A DNA stretch of 64,000 nucleotides from JAENVT01 sp963773085 (GTDB lineage: Bacteria; Actinomycetota; Acidimicrobiia; Acidimicrobiales; Ilumatobacteraceae), in the NCBI GenBank assembly GCA_963773085.1, contig CAVYZS010000009.1, forward strand, positions 1 through 64,000. The letters run 5' to 3'. The position numbers and the translations under genes are program-made. The notes under the pieces were generated by a model that was not told where the DNA came from, made no database searches, and saw nothing but the letters and a program-made list of their open reading frames with translations. This document shows positions 45,619 to 58,195 of the stretch, piece by piece (position 1 is the stretch's first letter; every line of letters starts with the position of its first letter).

Positions 45619-46479
45619 TTACGAGAACTTTCGTGTCATCGCGTCCGGAAATACGTCGGGGAGCCCATCGCCGACCCGGTCGGTGAACACTGGGAGACGC
45701 TTCTCCAGGAAGCTCTCGACACCCTCGTTGGCGTCGGCGCTGCGTCCGCGTTCGAGAATCGCCCGCGAGTCGACCCGGTGGGCCTCCATCGGGTGGTCGG
45801 CCGTCAGCATCGTCCACAGCATCCTGCGCGTCAGGGCCACGCTGACGGGGGACGCGTTGTCGGCGATCTCGGAGCCGATCGAACGCGCCGTCGGCAACAG
45901 GTCGTCAGGCTCGTGGACGCTGCGCACCAAGCCACCGGCCAACGCCTCGTCGGCACCGAAGACTCGTCCGGAACAGCACCACTCCATTGCCTGACCGATG
46001 CCGACCAGACGCGGTAGGAACCACGACGAGCACGCCTCCGGCACAATGCCGCGGCGGGCGAAGACGAACCCGATCTTTGCCGAGGTGCTGACCAGGCGGA
46101 CGTCCATCGGCAAGGTCATGGTGATGCCCACACCTACCGCCGGGCCGTTGATCGCCGCGATGACCGGCTTGAGGCATTCGAAGATCCGCAACGACACCAT
46201 GCCACCACCGTCGCGGGGTATGCCGGCTGCGGTCTGCTCGTCGCTCCCGCCTTTCGAGAACGTCTCGCCTCCGCTCGACAGGTCCGCCCCGGCGCAGAAC
46301 CCTCGTCCGGCACCGGTCACGATCACAGCGCGCACGTCGTCGTCGGCGTCGACCCGATCGAAGGCGTCGATCAGCTCACGCATCATCCTGGTCGTGAAGG
46401 CGTTGAGCTTGTCGGGGCGGTTCAGCGTGATGGTCGCAACATGCTCGGCGACCTCGTACAGGATCTGCGTGTACTCCAT
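45619..46479 (-). CDS. Enoyl-CoA hydratase/isomerase family protein
   Basis: A 286-residue crotonase-fold protein. Oxyanion segments are VTGAGRGFCAGADLSSGGET and AAINGPAVGVGITMTLPMDV, and the active-site region reads FVFARRGIVPEACSSWFLPR with Glu in the second catalytic position. The C-terminal helices (MEAHRVDSRAILERGRSADA, ESFLEKRLPVF) are typical of actinobacterial enoyl-CoA hydratases. It stands alone; substrate chain length unknown. ATG 46479. Confidence 0.9.
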   Translation of the reverse strand: MEYTQILYEVAEHVATITLNRPDKLNAFTTRMMRELIDAFDRVDADDDVRAVIVTGAGRGFCAGADLSSGGETFSKGGSDEQTAAGIPRDGGGMVSLRIFECLKPVIAAINGPAVGVGITMTLPMDVRLVSTSAKIGFVFARRGIVPEACSSWFLPRLVGIGQAMEWCCSGRVFGADEALAGGLVRSVHEPDDLLPTARSIGSEIADNASPVSVALTRRMLWTMLTADHPMEAHRVDSRAILERGRSADANEGVESFLEKRLPVFTDRVGDGLPDVFPDAMTRKFS

Positions 46480-46548
46480 CCGCCGACCCTACGCCGAGCG
46501 ATGAGAAGTGTGCGTCCTAGGACGGCTCATCTCTCATCGCCAGGTGCG

Positions 46549-47447
46549 TCAGACGTCGAGGAAGCGGCTGGCAGCGGTGGCCGAACCGACGGCACCGACG
46601 AAGGCGCCGAGCAACAACATGAAGAACACGACCTTGATCGGGTAGCCGTCGGTCACGACGAAGCCGCCGAGACCGGCGTTGCTCGGGAACTTGCGCACGC
46701 CTGACGTCCAGTCGGCGTTACCGAGCAACAACAACACACTGCCGAACACGGCACCGGCGAGGCCTTGTAGGAGCCCCTCGAGCATGAACGGGAGGCGGAT
46801 GAACCAGTTGGTTGCGCCGACCAACTTCATCACCTCGATCTCACGACGACGGGCGAACATGGCCGTGCGGATCGTGTTCCAGATCAGCAGGATGGAGGCG
46901 AACAACAGCACGCCCGACATCACATAGGTTCGTACTCCGAAGAACGACTTGAGCTTGCCCAGCACCGCGATCTGGTCCGTCGGAAAGGCAACTTTGTAGA
47001 CGCCGGGGAGCCGCGTGAACGAGTCGCGGATGCTCAACAACTGTTGGATCTGATCCTTGTCGACCGGCTCGACGGCGAAGTACGACGGGACGTTCTCCTC
47101 GGAGAGGAACTTCAGCGACTCGGGATCGGCGGCGAAAAGCTTCTTGGCCTGCGCGAGCGAACAATCGACCGGGCAGTACTCGACATTCTTGATCAGCTCC
47201 GGGCGACTCTCCAGTGCCTCTTTGATCGTGGCGACGGCCTCTGGTTGGGCACCATGGTTGACGTAGACCACCATCTGCACACCACCGGTCCACTGGCTGA
47301 GCTGATTGTCGAATGCTTGCTGGATCAGCAGCGTGATGCCGAACAGGAACAGCGACACCATCGAGGTGATGACCGCGGCGACTGTGAGCGTGAGGTTGCG
47401 GGTCAGGCTGGCCCACATCTCCCGTAACGTGTAACGAAGGCGCGAGA

Positions 47448-47451
<4 letters not shown>
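46549..47451 (-). CDS. ftsX: Cell division protein FtsX
   Basis: A 300-residue membrane protein of the FtsEX complex, which controls peptidoglycan hydrolases at division. It has an N-terminal cytoplasmic start (RYTLREMWASLTRNLTLTVA), helix 1 (VITSMVSLFLFGITLLIQQA), a large external loop (about 45-170, with CPVDCSLAQAKKLF), then three helices including VMSGVLLFASILLIWNTIRT. ARRREIEVMKLVGATNWFIR before the last helices is the FtsX signature. The start overlaps the ftsE stop by 4 bases (the GTG/TGA type). Confidence 0.94.
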
Positions 47452-48125
<674 letters not shown>

Positions 48126-48190
48126 CGGTGGTTCTCCACGACCTGTTGCAACCGCCACCCCGCCTGGAGCTCGGGAAACACTAACGCTGC

Positions 48191-49291
48191 TCATTGCGCT
48201 TCCCGCCGTCGCCACCGCAGGTAGCCCTCCATGAACTCGTCGAGATCACCGTCGAGCACGGCCGTCACGTTCCCCGATTCAACGTCGGTACGCAGGTCTT
48301 TCACCATCTGGTAGGGCTGGACGACGTACGACCTGATCTGGCTGCCCCAGCCGACTTGAGCCTGTTGCCCGGCAATGCTGTCGAGCTCGGCTTCGCGCTC
48401 CTCTTCGATTTTGGCGGCGATCATCGTCTTCAACCGGCGCATCGCCTTCTCCCGGTTCTGCAACTGGCTGCGTTCCTCCTGCGACGACGCAATCAGACCC
48501 GTCGGCTCATGGATCAACCGCACCGCCGACGACGTCTTGTTGACGTGCTGCCCGCCGGCGCCACTCGCCCGGAAGACCTCCATACGGATCTCCGACTCGT
48601 TGACTTCGAGGTCGAGCTCGTCCATCACCGGCCACACCTGCACGCCCGCGAAGCTGGTCTGGCGGCGACCCTGATTGTCGAACGGGCTGATGCGCACCAA
48701 CCGATGGGTACCCCGCTCGGACGTCATCAATCCGTATGCGTATCGACCGGTGAGGGTGAACTCGGCCGACATGATGCCGGCTTCGGCGCCCTCGCTGAGC
48801 CCGTCGAGCTCGAACCCGAAGCCGCGTCGTTCGGCCCAACGCCCGTACATCCGCAGCAGGATCTCGGCCCAGTCCTGAGCGTCGACTCCACCATCTTTGG
48901 CGTTGATCTGGACGATGCAATCGGCCTCGTCGTGCTCGCCGGTGAACAGGCTGCGAAGATCGAGCTGGTCGAGCCGGTTGGTGATCGAGGCGACGGCCGC
49001 GTCGAGCTCGGGCTCCTGCGATGCATCGTCGACTTCTCGGGCCAGCTCGTGCAACACCTCGGCATCCTCGAGTTCGCCCGACAGCTGATCGAACTGGTCG
49101 ATGTCGGTCTTGACGTTGGCGTACTCGGTGTTGATCTTCTTGGCCTGATCTTGGTCATCCCACAGATCGGGACGGGCAACTTCGTGTTCGAGCTCGACCA
49201 GCCTCGCTCTGTTGGCGTCGATCTTGAGGTAGCCCTCAGCCTCGCCGAGGCGGCGGCGGAGCTCTTTCAGATCGTCGGAATAATCACGCAT
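48191..49291 (-). CDS. prfB: Peptide chain release factor 2
   Basis: A 366-residue release factor recognising UGA and UAA. The recognition tripeptide SPF is in RISPFDNQGRRQTSF and the catalytic GGQ in SGAGGQHVNKTSSAVRL. The N-terminal helical domain starts MRDYSDDLKELRRRLGEAEG. The frame is open from the start codon, so the programmed frameshift seen near codon 26 in many prfB genes is absent. It lies upstream of ftsE and downstream of secA in the common order. Confidence 0.96.
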   Translation of the reverse strand: MRDYSDDLKELRRRLGEAEGYLKIDANRARLVELEHEVARPDLWDDQDQAKKINTEYANVKTDIDQFDQLSGELEDAEVLHELAREVDDASQEPELDAAVASITNRLDQLDLRSLFTGEHDEADCIVQINAKDGGVDAQDWAEILLRMYGRWAERRGFGFELDGLSEGAEAGIMSAEFTLTGRYAYGLMTSERGTHRLVRISPFDNQGRRQTSFAGVQVWPVMDELDLEVNESEIRMEVFRASGAGGQHVNKTSSAVRLIHEPTGLIASSQEERSQLQNREKAMRRLKTMIAAKIEEEREAELDSIAGQQAQVGWGSQIRSYVVQPYQMVKDLRTDVESGNVTAVLDGDLDEFMEGYLRWRRREAQ

Positions 49292-49320
49292 GTTCAGTCA
49301 GCGGAGACCAGCTCCGACCA

Positions 49321-52115
<2,795 letters not shown>

Positions 52116-52185
52116 GCGGGTGCACAGCCTACCGGCGGGGGCGGCGCCGACCTTGGGCACAGCTCAGGTCGCTCGCGGGACCGTC

Positions 52186-52842
52186 TCAGACCTTGGCAGC
52201 CAACCTGGGCACGTCCGCGTGTCTCAACTGGGTGCTGGCGGCTGCAGCGAGCTCGACACGGGCGACGCCCGCGGATCGCAATGCCTGAGCGGCTGTTCGC
52301 AGCGTTGCGCCTGTGGTGACGACGTCGTCGACGACGAGCACGCTGAGTCCGGGGCGTGGACGCCTGGCGCGAAACGCGGGACCGGCAAGACGCTCGGCAC
52401 GGGACTTGCCCGTCTGCGGATCTCCATGGGCCCGGTACAACAGCCGACGGCAGGGAATGCCGAGCTGGCGGGCGACCGCTTGGGCAATGGCCTCGGCCTG
52501 GTCGTAGCCCCTGCCGCGCACGTGGCGAGCGCTGGTTGGCGCCCAGGTCACCACGTCGACAGGGGTGAGACCCAGACGACGCACCATCTGGGAGGCAAGG
52601 ACCATGGCCGCCGACCGGCGGTGACGGAACTTCAAGGCGACGATCAATTCCCTCGGCACACCGTCGAACGGGAAGGCAGCAGCGATGCCGTCGGGGCTGC
52701 GAACTGGGCCGACCGAGGCCAACGCGAACCGACAGCGATGGCACAGGGTCTCGCCCGGGCATCCGCAAGCCGAGCAACGAGCACTGAACAACCCGGAAAC
52801 CAACCCGGAAACCAACCCAGAAAGCATCCCAGAAAGCATCAT
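52186..52842 (-). CDS. comF: ComF-family phosphoribosyltransferase-like protein
   Basis: A 218-residue protein. The N-terminal zinc-finger-like region is CSACGCPGETLCHRC. The phosphoribosyltransferase fold follows, with VTWAPTSARHVRGRGYDQAE, RAHGDPQTGKSRAERL and the PRPP-loop VLVVDDVVTTGATL. ComF is tied to DNA uptake in naturally competent bacteria, but is widely kept in others. The start is at a Met-Met pair; residues 3-16 are encoded by a tandem 12-bp repeat (52789-52836). Upstream, the divergent YczE-like gene is 51 bases away. SecA lies downstream on the same strand. Confidence 0.9.
   Translation of the reverse strand: MMLSGMLSGLVSGLVSGLFSARCSACGCPGETLCHRCRFALASVGPVRSPDGIAAAFPFDGVPRELIVALKFRHRRSAAMVLASQMVRRLGLTPVDVVTWAPTSARHVRGRGYDQAEAIAQAVARQLGIPCRRLLYRAHGDPQTGKSRAERLAGPAFRARRPRPGLSVLVVDDVVTTGATLRTAAQALRSAGVARVELAAAASTQLRHADVPRLAAKV
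52789..52836. repeat. Four tandem 12-bp units at the 5' end of comF
   Basis: The plus strand reads CAACCCGGAAAC twice (52789-52800, 52801-52812), then CAACCCAGAAAG (52813-52824) and CATCCCAGAAAG (52825-52836). The period is exactly four codons, giving repeated SGLV/SGML in the ComF N-terminus. Copy-number change would lengthen or shorten the protein without a frameshift. Confidence 0.85.
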
Positions 52843-52893
52843 GGTGCAATCAATACCAGGAGGGTGTGACACGACCTTCGGTAGGGTCTCGGC

Positions 52894-53547
52894 GTGGTGC
52901 CGCGGCTGTTTCCCGATCGACCCGCCCAACGGCTGACCCGGTGTCTCGCCGGCCAGATCTGCTTCGGCTTGGGTATCAGCATGTTCGTCACGGCGCGCCT
53001 CGGTCTGGCCCCCTGGGACGTCTTCCATCAGGGCGTGGCGGCCCGTACCGGGCTGCGGCTCGGCTGGGTGATCGAGCTCACCGGACTCCTGCTGTTGCTG
53101 CTGTGGATCCCGCTACGACAGCGACCGGGCGTCGGCACGATCCTGAACGCGGTGGTGATCGGCCTCGTCGTCGATCTGATCGGCAACCGCCTGCCCTCCA
53201 CCGATCTGCTCATCCCGCGACTCGCTTACGTCGTCGGTGCGGTGATCGTGATCGCCATCGGGTCGGGTCTGTACATCGGTGCCGGCCTCGGCGCCGGTCC
53301 GCGCGACGGGATCATGGTCGGCCTGGCGGGACGCGGTCACTCCGTGCGCCTCGTGCGTACCGTTCTGGAGGCGCTCGTGATGGTCGTCGGCATCACCCTC
53401 GGCGGTCATTTCGGCATTGGCACCGTCGCCTTCGTCCTCTTCATCGGGCCACTCGTCCACCTCTTCATCCCCCGTCTGGAGATCAAGCCCCAGACGATCA
53501 AGCCCATGGAGCTCCGGCCGGCTAGTACCGGTAGTGGTCTGGCTTGA
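52894..53547 (+). CDS. YczE/YitT-type integral membrane protein
   Basis: A 217-residue membrane protein with five hydrophobic segments, beginning LTRCLAGQICFGLGISMFVT, then GLAPWDVFHQGVAARTGLRL, LNAVVIGLVVDLIGNRLP and GLYIGAGLGAGPRDGIMVGL, which are the YczE family signature (also ElaB-like in order only). Function of the family is unknown. GTG start at 52894. Its end overlaps the convergent ahcY end by 26 bases. A positively charged tail follows the last helix. Confidence 0.85.
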   Translation: MVPRLFPDRPAQRLTRCLAGQICFGLGISMFVTARLGLAPWDVFHQGVAARTGLRLGWVIELTGLLLLLLWIPLRQRPGVGTILNAVVIGLVVDLIGNRLPSTDLLIPRLAYVVGAVIVIAIGSGLYIGAGLGAGPRDGIMVGLAGRGHSVRLVRTVLEALVMVVGITLGGHFGIGTVAFVLFIGPLVHLFIPRLEIKPQTIKPMELRPASTGSGLA

Positions 53548-54988
53548 ACGGGCCGGACGGCTCGACGCCGAGATAGTCGGCCTGCTCGTCGGTGAGCTTG
53601 GTCAGCTTCACACCGAGGGCATCGAGGTGCAGCGCAGCCACCTTCTCGTCGAGCCGCTTCGGCAGCACATGCACGCCGAGCGGATACTGCTCGACGTTGT
53701 TGAACAGCTCCATCTGGGCGATCACCTGGTTGCTGAACGAGCAGCTCATGACGAAGCTCGGATGCCCGGTCGCGCAACCAAGGTTGACCAGCCGTCCCTC
53801 GGCCAGCACGATGATGGCGTGGCCATCGGGGAACGACCACAGATCGGTACCCGGCTTCAACTGGTCGTGTTCGGCGCCACTGCGGGCCAATCCCGACATG
53901 TCGATCTCGCTGTCGAAGTGACCGATGTTGCAGACGATCGCATTGTGCTTCATCTGGTGCATGTGATCGACGGTGATGATGTGGTCGTTGCCGGTGGCCG
54001 ACACGAAGATGTCGGCGGAGGCGACCACCTCGTCCAGCGTGGTCACCTGGTAGCCCTCCATCGCCGCCTGTAGGGCATTGATCGGGTCCACCTCGGTGAC
54101 GATGACCCGGCAGCCCTGGCCCTTCAGGGCCTGGCTGCACCCCTTGCCGACGTCGCCGTACCCGCACACGACGGCAACCTTGCCCGCCAGCATCACGTCG
54201 GTCGCCCGGCAGATCGCATCGACCAGCGAGTGGCGGCAGCCGTACAGGTTGTCGAACTTGCTCTTGGTGACGGAGTCGTTGACGTTGATCGCCGGGAACA
54301 GGAGCTCGCCGCGCTCGTGCATCTTGTACAGGCGCATCACTCCAGTGGTGGTCTCCTCGGTCACTCCCCGGATCCGTGACGCCAGCCGTGTCCACTTCTG
54401 CGGATCCGTCTTCAACGAGCGCTGCAGCAGTCCGAGCACGATGGCGAACTCGGGGTTCGAAGCCGACGTCGGGTCGGGAACCTCACCCGACTTCTCGAAC
54501 TCGACGCCTTTGTGGAGGAGCAACGTGGCGTCACCACCGTCGTCGAGGATCATGTTCGGGCCCTGTTGCTCACCGTTGACACCGTCGGGCCAGCTCATCA
54601 TCTGTTCGGTGCACCACCAGTACTCCTCCAGCGTCTCGCCCTTCCAGGCGAACACCGGCACACCCTTGGGCTCGTCGACGGTGCCTTCCGGGCCGACAGC
54701 GATGGCGGCGGCGGCGTGATCCTGCGTGGAGAAGATGTTGCAGCTCGCCCAGCGCACCTCGGCGCCGAGCTCGACCAAGGTCTCGATCAGCACCGCGGTC
54801 TGGATCGTCATGTGCAGGGACCCGGAGATCCGCGCCCCCTGAAGCGGCTTGGACGGACCGAACTCCTTGCGTAGGGCGCGTAGACCGGGCATTTCGTGTT
54901 CGGCGAGATGGATCTCCTTGCGGCCGAACGGAGCCAGCGAGAGATCGGCTACGCGATAGTCGCGGCGCGCCGCGAACGAGGTGTTCAT
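53522..54988 (-). CDS. ahcY: Adenosylhomocysteinase
   Basis: A 488-residue NAD-dependent enzyme splitting S-adenosylhomocysteine to adenosine and homocysteine, which keeps the methylation cycle moving. Key segments are ISGSLHMTIQTAVLIETLVE, then FSTQDHAAAAIA with the substrate region, VNDSVTKSKFDNLYGCRHSL with the catalytic Lys and Asp, the NAD site VCGYGDVGKGCSQALKGQG, and the C-terminal FKPDHYRY with the Lys-Pro-X-X-Tyr-Arg-Tyr tail. The start ATG 54988 has a strong GGAGG site seven bases upstream. A possible leader frame lies upstream (54985-55065). Confidence 0.97.
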   Translation of the reverse strand: MNTSFAARRDYRVADLSLAPFGRKEIHLAEHEMPGLRALRKEFGPSKPLQGARISGSLHMTIQTAVLIETLVELGAEVRWASCNIFSTQDHAAAAIAVGPEGTVDEPKGVPVFAWKGETLEEYWWCTEQMMSWPDGVNGEQQGPNMILDDGGDATLLLHKGVEFEKSGEVPDPTSASNPEFAIVLGLLQRSLKTDPQKWTRLASRIRGVTEETTTGVMRLYKMHERGELLFPAINVNDSVTKSKFDNLYGCRHSLVDAICRATDVMLAGKVAVVCGYGDVGKGCSQALKGQGCRVIVTEVDPINALQAAMEGYQVTTLDEVVASADIFVSATGNDHIITVDHMHQMKHNAIVCNIGHFDSEIDMSGLARSGAEHDQLKPGTDLWSFPDGHAIIVLAEGRLVNLGCATGHPSFVMSCSFSNQVIAQMELFNNVEQYPLGVHVLPKRLDEKVAALHLDALGVKLTKLTDEQADYLGVEPSGPFKPDHYRY

Positions 54989-55065
54989 CGAAAGTCCTCC
55001 ACAGGTGGAACGGGCACGGGGTGCACGAAGTTGTAGCCGGGCCGGTGCCAGCTGGCAACGTTCAA
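54985..55065 (-). other. Candidate 26-residue leader peptide upstream of ahcY
   Basis: A short frame opens with TTG at 55065 and stops with TGA at 54985-54987, where the stop overlaps the ahcY ATG (ATGA). The peptide reads LNVASWHRPGYNFVHPVPVPPVEDFR, given here only as its start (NVASWHRPGYNF) and end (VPVPPVEDFR). The region is otherwise noncoding and contains the SD of ahcY. Whether it is translated is unknown. Confidence 0.3.
55046..55057. promoter_or_regulatory. Perfect 12-bp palindrome TGCCAGCTGGCA upstream of ahcY
   Basis: An uninterrupted palindrome in the gap between ahcY and the secreted repeat protein gene, about 58 bases upstream of the ahcY start. It could be an operator or part of an RNA hairpin. 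No known riboswitch consensus is visible around it. Confidence 0.4.
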
Positions 55066-55090
55066 TTCAGCCCGTGGGGTGAGCGCAAGT

Positions 55091-56523
55091 CTAGTCGGCG
55101 AGCACGACGGCCGCGGCGTCGAACAGGTAGTGCGCGTTCCCGGCGAGGTTGTAGACCCGCACGGTGTTGTCGGGTCCGTACTTGAGCACGGCCATGTTGG
55201 GCACCGGCGGGCCTTCGACCATGTTGAGATTGGACGACAGCGGCCGCACGGCGCCGGCCCCGGCCGGATACGCCGTGAGGAACGTGGAGGCGGGAACCGA
55301 CGGATACTGGCGACCGAGCGATGCCGACGTGAGGTTGCCGATGACCGCAAGCTGCGCGCCAACCTGGTCTGCTCCGATGAACACCGAGCTGGCGAACTCG
55401 AGGAAGCTCCAGTCCTCTGCCTGACCAGGTCCGAGCGTGAGCCCTGCGCCACCCCACGGAGGGACGCGCGTGTCGAACGTGCGGTAGGGCGACGTGAGCG
55501 GCACGACTCGCCCGGCGCGCGTGCCCTCAGGCTGCCCCTTCAACATGTATCCGACAACGTCGGCCACGACGTGCGTCGCTCCCTGGTTGTTGAAGATGCG
55601 CACCTTGCCGTCGGTGCCGACCGGGACGAACACCAAGTTGGCCTTGATCACGTTCGCGGCCAGGTTGAGGTTGGACGTCGTCGGGTCCTGACCCGGCGGC
55701 AACGCATCGGGGTACACCGACAGGTGGGTTGCGGTCGAACCCGGCTCGGTGGTGATTCCGACGACGTTGAGCAGCACGCCGGTGACGTCAGGGGAAACAG
55801 GCACCGCCGGGTTGACCGGCGGGTTGACGCCGTTGACGCCGCGGATCTGCAGATCGATGACCTGCTTGGCAAGCAAAGGTCCGGCCGGGGCACCGTCACG
55901 GCCGGTGCCGTCGCGGGTATCGAGCACGCGCGACGGCGTCGTTGGAATCAACCGCGCCCCACCTTGGCCGCGATGTCGCTGTCGGCGCTGGTCGAGAACC
56001 ACCCGAAGACGTCGACGAGCACCTGCGCGGTACCGCTCTGACCGAACAGGCCGATCGTCAGTTTGCCATCCGTCCCCGGACGGACGATGGCCACGTTGGG
56101 CACGGTCTGGTTGGGCGCGAAGTTGATGATCGACGTGCGCACCGCCGGCTGGGCACCCGTGCCGTACGCCTCGAGGTAACCGCTGGCACCCGGCTCGGTC
56201 ACCGTGATGTTGACGACGACGGCGAGCACGTCGGCTGGGTTCGCCGGAACGTTGCCCATTCCGAGCAACTGGATGTCGAACGTCTTCGGGGCAGGAGCTC
56301 CCAACGGCTTGGCACCTGGCTGCACAGTGTCGTTGATTGACAGTGGCGCTGGGCGGGAGTCGAAGATTCGCGCGGGAGTCAGCGGATGGAACTCGCCGCC
56401 GCCGCACATCGTCGCCGTACAGACCGCGGCGTTGGTGACCTGTGGCGCGACAGGAACGAGCACGGTCACGCCGGCCAGTCCGATGACCGCCATCAACCGC
56501 GCGAGGTGACGACCCGACTTCAT
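55091..56523 (-). CDS. Secreted repeat protein with three DTR-type modules (frame broken)
   Basis: About 477 residues after repair. A Sec signal peptide starts at ATG 56523 (MKSGRHLARLMAVIGLAG, then VTVLVPVAP). Three modules of the kind seen in the protein at 14620 follow: one opening ARIFDSRPAPL and ending LVDVFGWFS; one opening SRVLDTRDGTG and ending VVADVVGYM; one opening RTFDTRVPPWG and ending YLFDAAAVVL. A frame break near 55955 separates module one from the rest. There is no unique N-terminal domain and no membrane anchor. Likely exported. Function unknown; the last module is the most divergent. Confidence 0.82.
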
Positions 56524-56569
56524 GGTGTGAGCGTATCCCACGATGGCTCCAATCCCCTGCGCGGCACGA

Positions 56570-56815
56570 TCACGTCGCGAACGTCGGCGCCAGGCCTTCG
56601 CTGCTCACCCGGGCCATGATGGCCTCGTGCTCGGAGTCGTCGACGGCAACCGCCTCGTCGATCAACATCACCGGTATGCCATCGCGAACCAGGTATCGGC
56701 GATGGAGGCGCGGGTTGTACAACCCGTCGGTGTCCCCGAGGTAGAAGAGCGGACCCTTGTCTTCTGGGCAGGCAAGAACCGAAAGCAACCGGGGGTCGAG
56801 CGCCATGATGCTCAT
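56570..56815 (-). CDS. Trm112-like small zinc-ribbon-type protein
   Basis: An 81-residue protein of the Trm112/YcaR group. It reads LDPRLLSVLACPEDKGPLFY, then LYNPRLHRRYLVRDGIPVML and IDEAVAVDDSEHEAIMARV. Only one Cys (ACPED) is visible, so the second pair of a full zinc ribbon is missing. In eukaryotes and archaea Trm112 activates methyltransferases; in actinobacteria its partner is not clear. ATG 56815 (MSIMALDP) or 56806 can start it. It lies 5 bases after the upstream PMM gene and is probably cotranscribed. Confidence 0.82.
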   Translation of the reverse strand: MSIMALDPRLLSVLACPEDKGPLFYLGDTDGLYNPRLHRRYLVRDGIPVMLIDEAVAVDDSEHEAIMARVSSEGLAPTFAT

Positions 56816-56819
56816 CCTG

Positions 56820-58190
56820 TCATACGCTCGTGACGAGGGCCAGGACCTCGGCCACATGCTGGTCGCACTCGCTGCGGTCCGCCGCCTCCAGGTTGAGGCG
56901 CAGCAGTGGCTCGGTGTTGGATGGCCGGAGATTGAACCACCACGAACCGCAGTCGACGGTCAGCCCGTCGAGTCGATCCTGAAGGTACCCGCCGAACTCC
57001 TCGGCGACCCTGGCCATCACCGCGAGCGGATCACCGACCTGAGTGTTGATCTCTCCGCTCGAGGAATACCGTTCGAACGGCTTGCGGACGACCGAGAGCA
57101 CGGTGTCGGCCCGGCTGATCTCGTCGAGAACGAGGAGCGAGGCGATCAGACCGGAGTCGGCGCCGAAGTTGTCGCGGAAGTAGTAGTGGGCGGAGTGCTC
57201 GCCGCCGAACACCGCATCCGTCTCGGCCATGATCTGCTTGATGAAGGAGTGACCAACCTTGGTTCGCACCGGCACCCCACCATTTTCTTGGATCACCTCG
57301 GGCACAGCCTTGGAACAGATCAAGTTGTGGAGCACCGTCGCCCCGGCATGCGAGCGCAGGACGGCAGCCGCGAGGAGTGCCGTCGTGGTCGAACCGCTGA
57401 GCCCGCGGCCGGTCTCGTCGACGACGAAAACCCGGTCGGCGTCACCGTCGAACGCCAAGCCGACGTCGAAACCGCCGGCAACCACCCGCGCTTGAAGATC
57501 GCGCTGGTTGGCCGGCTGGAGCGGATCTGCCGGATGGTTCGGGAAGGTGCCGTCGAGTTCGCCGTACATGACTTCCAAGGTGACCTGTGGAAGGCGCTCG
57601 AACACAGCCGGCACGACCAAACCCCCCATCCCGTTGGCGGTGTCGGCGACGACTCGCAGAGGGTGCATCGCCTTCGGATCGATGAACGAGATCACATGGT
57701 CGACAAAAGCATCGAGCAGGTTGCGCCTGGTTGCCGAACCTGACGTGGCCGCGGCGAGTGGGCCGTGCCCGGCGAGGACGCTGGCCGCGATCGCCTTGAT
57801 GTCTGCCAAGCCGGTGTCCTGCCCCACGGCCCGGGCGCCGCCGAGGCAGAACTTGACCCCGTTGTACTGCGCCGGGTTGTGCGAGGCGGTGAACATTGCT
57901 CCGGGCGCGTCCAGCGTGCCCGCAGCGAAGTAGACGAGGTCGGTCGAGGCCAGGCCGAGGTCGACGACATCCACACCTTGCTCGAGCGCGCCGCGTGTGA
58001 AGGCGTCGACCAGCTCCGGTCCGGAGGGACGCATGTCGCGGCCGACGAGCACTCGCGGAGCCTTCGCAAAGCGGGCGAAGCCGACGCCGAGGGCGTGCGC
58101 AACATCGGTGTTGATCTGGTCGGGGACGGTGCCACGCACATCGTACGCTTTGACGATGGCGTCCAGCACCTGCGGATCGGTCGAGGACAT
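56820..58190 (-). CDS. Phosphomannomutase/phosphoglucomutase
   Basis: A 456-residue alpha-D-phosphohexomutase. The catalytic Ser is near 103 in AMFTASHNPAQYNGVKFCLG, the magnesium loop is near 240 in LAFDGDADRVFVVDE, and the sugar-binding loop is in VFGGEHSAHYYFRD. The C-terminal phosphate-binding domain has WWFNLRPSNTEPLLRLNLEA. Actinobacterial homologues (ManB/PMM) supply mannose 1-phosphate for cell-envelope mannosylation and sugar nucleotides. It is followed by the Trm112-like gene and preceded by the large membrane protein gene. Confidence 0.93.
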   Translation of the reverse strand: MSSTDPQVLDAIVKAYDVRGTVPDQINTDVAHALGVGFARFAKAPRVLVGRDMRPSGPELVDAFTRGALEQGVDVVDLGLASTDLVYFAAGTLDAPGAMFTASHNPAQYNGVKFCLGGARAVGQDTGLADIKAIAASVLAGHGPLAAATSGSATRRNLLDAFVDHVISFIDPKAMHPLRVVADTANGMGGLVVPAVFERLPQVTLEVMYGELDGTFPNHPADPLQPANQRDLQARVVAGGFDVGLAFDGDADRVFVVDETGRGLSGSTTTALLAAAVLRSHAGATVLHNLICSKAVPEVIQENGGVPVRTKVGHSFIKQIMAETDAVFGGEHSAHYYFRDNFGADSGLIASLLVLDEISRADTVLSVVRKPFERYSSSGEINTQVGDPLAVMARVAEEFGGYLQDRLDGLTVDCGSWWFNLRPSNTEPLLRLNLEAADRSECDQHVAEVLALVTSV

Positions 58191-58195
58191 GGGGC

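Noticed and set aside
49180..49291. Programmed frameshift in prfB
   Set aside because: The frame is open from ATG 49291, with no in-frame UGA or slippery CUUUGA at the usual place.
54989..55090. SAH or SAM riboswitch upstream of ahcY
   Set aside because: The conserved GAGGAGCGCUGC-type core and pairing elements are not visible; only a palindrome and a possible leader frame are seen.
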